Assembly: GCA_910589415.1 (NCBI GenBank)
Contig: OU342632.1
Span: forward strand, 47,295,341-47,359,340
Origin: Malachius bipustulatus
Lineage: Eukaryota; Arthropoda; Insecta; Coleoptera; Melyridae
Direction of reading: 5' to 3'
Length of the DNA: 64,000 nucleotides
Under the pieces are notes generated by a model that was not told where the DNA came from, did no database searches, and saw only the letters and a list, made by a program, of their open reading frames with translations. The translations under genes and the position numbers were made by a program. Shown here one piece after another: positions 61,081 through 64,000 of this stretch (positions are counted from its first letter, which is position 1; each line of letters begins with the position of its first letter).

Positions 61081-64000
61081 AATATACAGGGTGAGTTTTT
61101 TTTCAATGTTTAGTACAGGGATCTCGTAAACTACTGCAGTTAGAGGAACGGTTAAATGGGGAAAGAAGTGCAGTTTTATGAGCTTAATTCGAAACAGCTT
61201 TTGTTTTTTTGAAAATCTCCATGGCTTCCTAGATATTTAACATAAAGTAAATTCCGCGAATTTCTTTACACCGAGATAGCAGTCTTATTATTGGGATTAG
61301 AGAAAAATCATAAAGGAAAACCTTTTAGACGATTTTATGGACAATAAAACGGCGTTACAATTTTTTTTATTTGTTGTGTCATTTTCGAGCTATGACGTAA
61401 ACTTGTGTTTTTTTAAATGTAAGTCATAGTTGGCTATGACATCATTCGATTTGTCTTTTTTTCTAAATACAACGATATAAAACTCGATATCGTTTTTTCG
61501 GGAAATAAAAAAGTTAGGACGGGTTTTAATTTTATTTCCTCAACTTAACTAGGCGGCCATGTAAGCATAACTGATAGACCTCAGTTGAATTTGAAATTAT
61601 ACATAGATAATTTTGCAGAATATTTTGTAATCCTCTATGCAAACAATTATACTTAATTAACTACAAATTTTCTAATGCGATGGCCTGCAACCCAGTGCAC
61701 GATCGAAGGTTACCAAGTCTACTATTCTGGAAAGGGAAACGGCGCACATTTTTAATTTTTAGTAATTAATTAAAAGTAAATTTTTGATAATTTTTTATTA
61801 TACAAATTTGCTTAAAATGTTTTAACGGAAATAGATAGCAATTTATTTCCTTTACAAAATGTGTTCAGAAAAATCAGCTCTTTTTAAATATGCAAAAATA
61901 TGCAAATTAGGATTAAAATGAACTTTAATCAATCCCATTGAACCTATTTTCAGATTTTGGTGATTATGTAGATGAGCGGCCAGTCGCACTTCACTACAAT
62001 TTTTACTCTGTTACATTCAATGTTCCTTGTAGTTTCATAATTTTTATTTCTTTTTTTGTGCAAATGATATTTAATGTTTAGAATCTAAGGGTACAGTGGA
62101 GTGAATAGGGGTGCTAGGAGGCTAAAACATGCAACGGCGAACATTTTTCTTTGCATCACTGGTCTTTATTGAGGCCGGTCTCTAACGAATGGGGATCCAC
62201 GAAAAGAATTAATGGGATATCTTAATGGTAATTAAAGTTATGGAGAAGCGAATAACTTCCTTGTCGCCAATTTGTACAGCCTCATTGGTATATGATATAC
62301 GTAATCCTAGAGAGGCATACAATCAAGTACCGGAGTGCCACTAGCCACGGATGTAAATAATGACCCAAATTTTTTCTATCGTTATTTCTTTTTTTTTTCA
62401 ATAGGGTTGAGACATCCAGTTTCGCTCACCCTGTACAACGCAATCTATGGACTTCCAATGGTAGGTAGCTGAAAACCTGAGATTGGATTATTGGCTTCTC
62501 TATTACATATATAGGTAAGTATGTTTTGATTGAATAGCTACTTCGGGTTATAATATACATAACAAAACAAATGGTATCCGAGATAAGGACAATAATGTGC
62601 ATGCACTGAACTAAGATTAGATATTGGCGATAGTCATGTTAGTTGACCTGTGTTGCTTGATTTAGTAGCTGTATTTTTACATTATTATACTTTTCAGTAG
62701 AGATGAACTGAAACCCTGATGTACCTTACACCGTGACTGAAACTGACCAGAAATCTGATCAAAGTCAGTTCATTGGTCAGGTTAGGTTCTCTCTCCCCTG
62801 AAATTTACCAAATATCTTTTACGGCTTTTTCTTTGCCTTCAATAATTATCTATATTTAGTATCTTATTTTAATTTTTGGTAATTGTATACATCCGCGGCT
62901 CCTACGTTTCATCAATTTTTTCGGGACCGAGGAGCGAAATAGGGGTGCTGGGTGGGTAAGAAACTAACAACAGCCATTGCAAACTAATATTAAGGTCACA
63001 ACTAAGGCCTCTTTGACACTACGGTCGAATTTCTATTTTTTTCTTCACTTTCAGGGCAAGGAATATCTTCGAGATTTACAGTAGCACGGTTTTTATTTTG
63101 AATTTTGCATTTATTTTGCATTTATATTCCAAAAATCATTGCATCAATCCCTGTGGACTGGACACGATATGTGAAAGCGGATATAGCGCTAAATACGTCT
63201 CTGCACGCTTCGAAGCGCTTGGCTATTGTTGTGAAGTGGTTATTTCCTAAAGTCGAGGTGTTTAATCCGCGCCTCTTGTCAGGACCGTATTCTCTTCGCA
63301 CTCTCAAAATCGGTTTTTAAAGCCGTTTTATGACCTTTCCTTTCATTTGCAAAAATATCTACGCCACTGGAAGACATCCATAAAATATAAAATATCCGAA
63401 TTAAAGGCCTTTGTTTGTCGGTTGTTCATATCATCAAAATCGGTTTAAATTTACACAAGTTATAACCAAAAACTCTTATATTTTTTTAAAGTTCGACCCT
63501 GTATTTTTTAAACGAAACGTCATTTTGAGCTGAAACTTATTTTTTTAACTTACATTTATGAGAGGAACCACCCCTTCAAGTTTGGCCCAACATCTCTGAT
63601 ACACCCTGTAGAGGATATCTTGAACAAAACTAGCGGATTATACAAAAAATATTCAAAAAAATTAGTTTAAAGTATCATAAAATTTACCAAAAATGAAGTT
63701 CATTTTCCACTAAATTCGCTAAATTGACAGATTCCTAGAAATAATAAATATAATGCTGTGAAACGTTGCCAGATTTATTTGTATTTCTTATATCTTGAGT
63801 ATAATAATTTTATTTGGTGGAATCAGCAATGTGTTAGCAAAGAATTAGTAGTTACAAATGACTCATGCAAAAAGTGCAAGGCAAGGTTAACTTTAATAAA
63901 GAGGTCGTCAAATAGCGAATGAGACTGACAGGTGATTAAAGTTATCGCAACTACTTTCTCCCCTTATACTTAACTACCTATACGGATATTTCCTTTATAC
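61081..64000. repeat. Noncoding dispersed-repeat region
   Basis: No gene. ACAGGGTG/CACCCTGT boxes lie near 61086, 62427 and 63601. 62342-62435 is the inverse of a family also seen near 45101-45160 and left of ERV-1. 62890-62930 carries the CATCCGCGGCTCC edge uninterrupted by ERV-1. 63350-63510 matches 14800 and 15465-15510 (CGCCACTGGAAGACATC; ATCAAAATCGGTTTAAA). Small ORFs near 63105-63320 are not supported. Confidence 0.5.

Noticed and set aside
1..64000. Host genes, tRNA, rRNA or CRISPR arrays
   Set aside because: None could be supported: all long ORFs belong to mobile elements and no tRNA-like cloverleaf or rRNA core was recognised by eye.

Overview
The window reads as an AT-rich, transposon-dense stretch of an insect (arthropod) genome. 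The evidence is three errantivirus-type Ty3/gypsy elements with env genes and tRNA-Ser-type primer sites, several clades of non-LTR retrotransposons, Tc1-like and hAT-like DNA transposon remains, and many long foldback repeats. No host protein-coding gene, rRNA or tRNA could be supported. The insect order cannot be decided from the sequence alone.

Layout. (1) 150-8278, plus strand: errantivirus ERV-1 with identical 324-bp LTRs and a CGCG target duplication; gag and pol are open and env carries one frameshift. (2) 8283-17471: noncoding dispersed repeats, a hAT-like element (10394-13631) holding a large foldback whose loop keeps the tail of a Tc1-like transposase, and a second foldback near 16.6-17.1 kb. 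(3) 17472-25471, minus strand: an 8.0-kb Ty3/gypsy element of the two-zinc-knuckle gag type, deleted from protease to integrase, carrying a 1.46-kb foldback in the protease and a complete two-ORF LINE (17801-21801). (4) 26533-37838: a 449-bp tandem repeat carrying hammerhead ribozymes, broken up by a hAT-like foldback element. Errantivirus ERV-B (27617-35346, minus) sits inside that foldback, and a LINE tail has landed in a later repeat unit. (5) 39.1-41.5 kb: a small inverted-repeat element and two decayed LINE remnants. (6) 41990-44497, minus: a lone intact 835-codon gag with 14 copies of a ~37-residue repeat. (7) 45.6-59.2 kb: a decayed RNase H-bearing LINE split by ERV-D (49006-57823, plus), which has identical 600-bp LTRs and open gag, pol and env. 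(8) 59.2-64 kb: foldbacks and dispersed noncoding repeats.

How the genes work together. In the three errantiviruses, gag and pol overlap with a -1 shift and each has a canonical slippery heptamer in the right register. Each also has a tiny ATG-started hydrophobic exon upstream of gag that ends in a splice donor. Its reading phase matches a pyrimidine-rich acceptor just inside the 3' end of pol, so the env signal sequence appears to be assembled by splicing. The most unusual nucleic-acid feature is the type I hammerhead motif in the 449-bp tandem repeat, intact at 26629-26686 (minus) and mutated at one catalytic base at 36662-36719.
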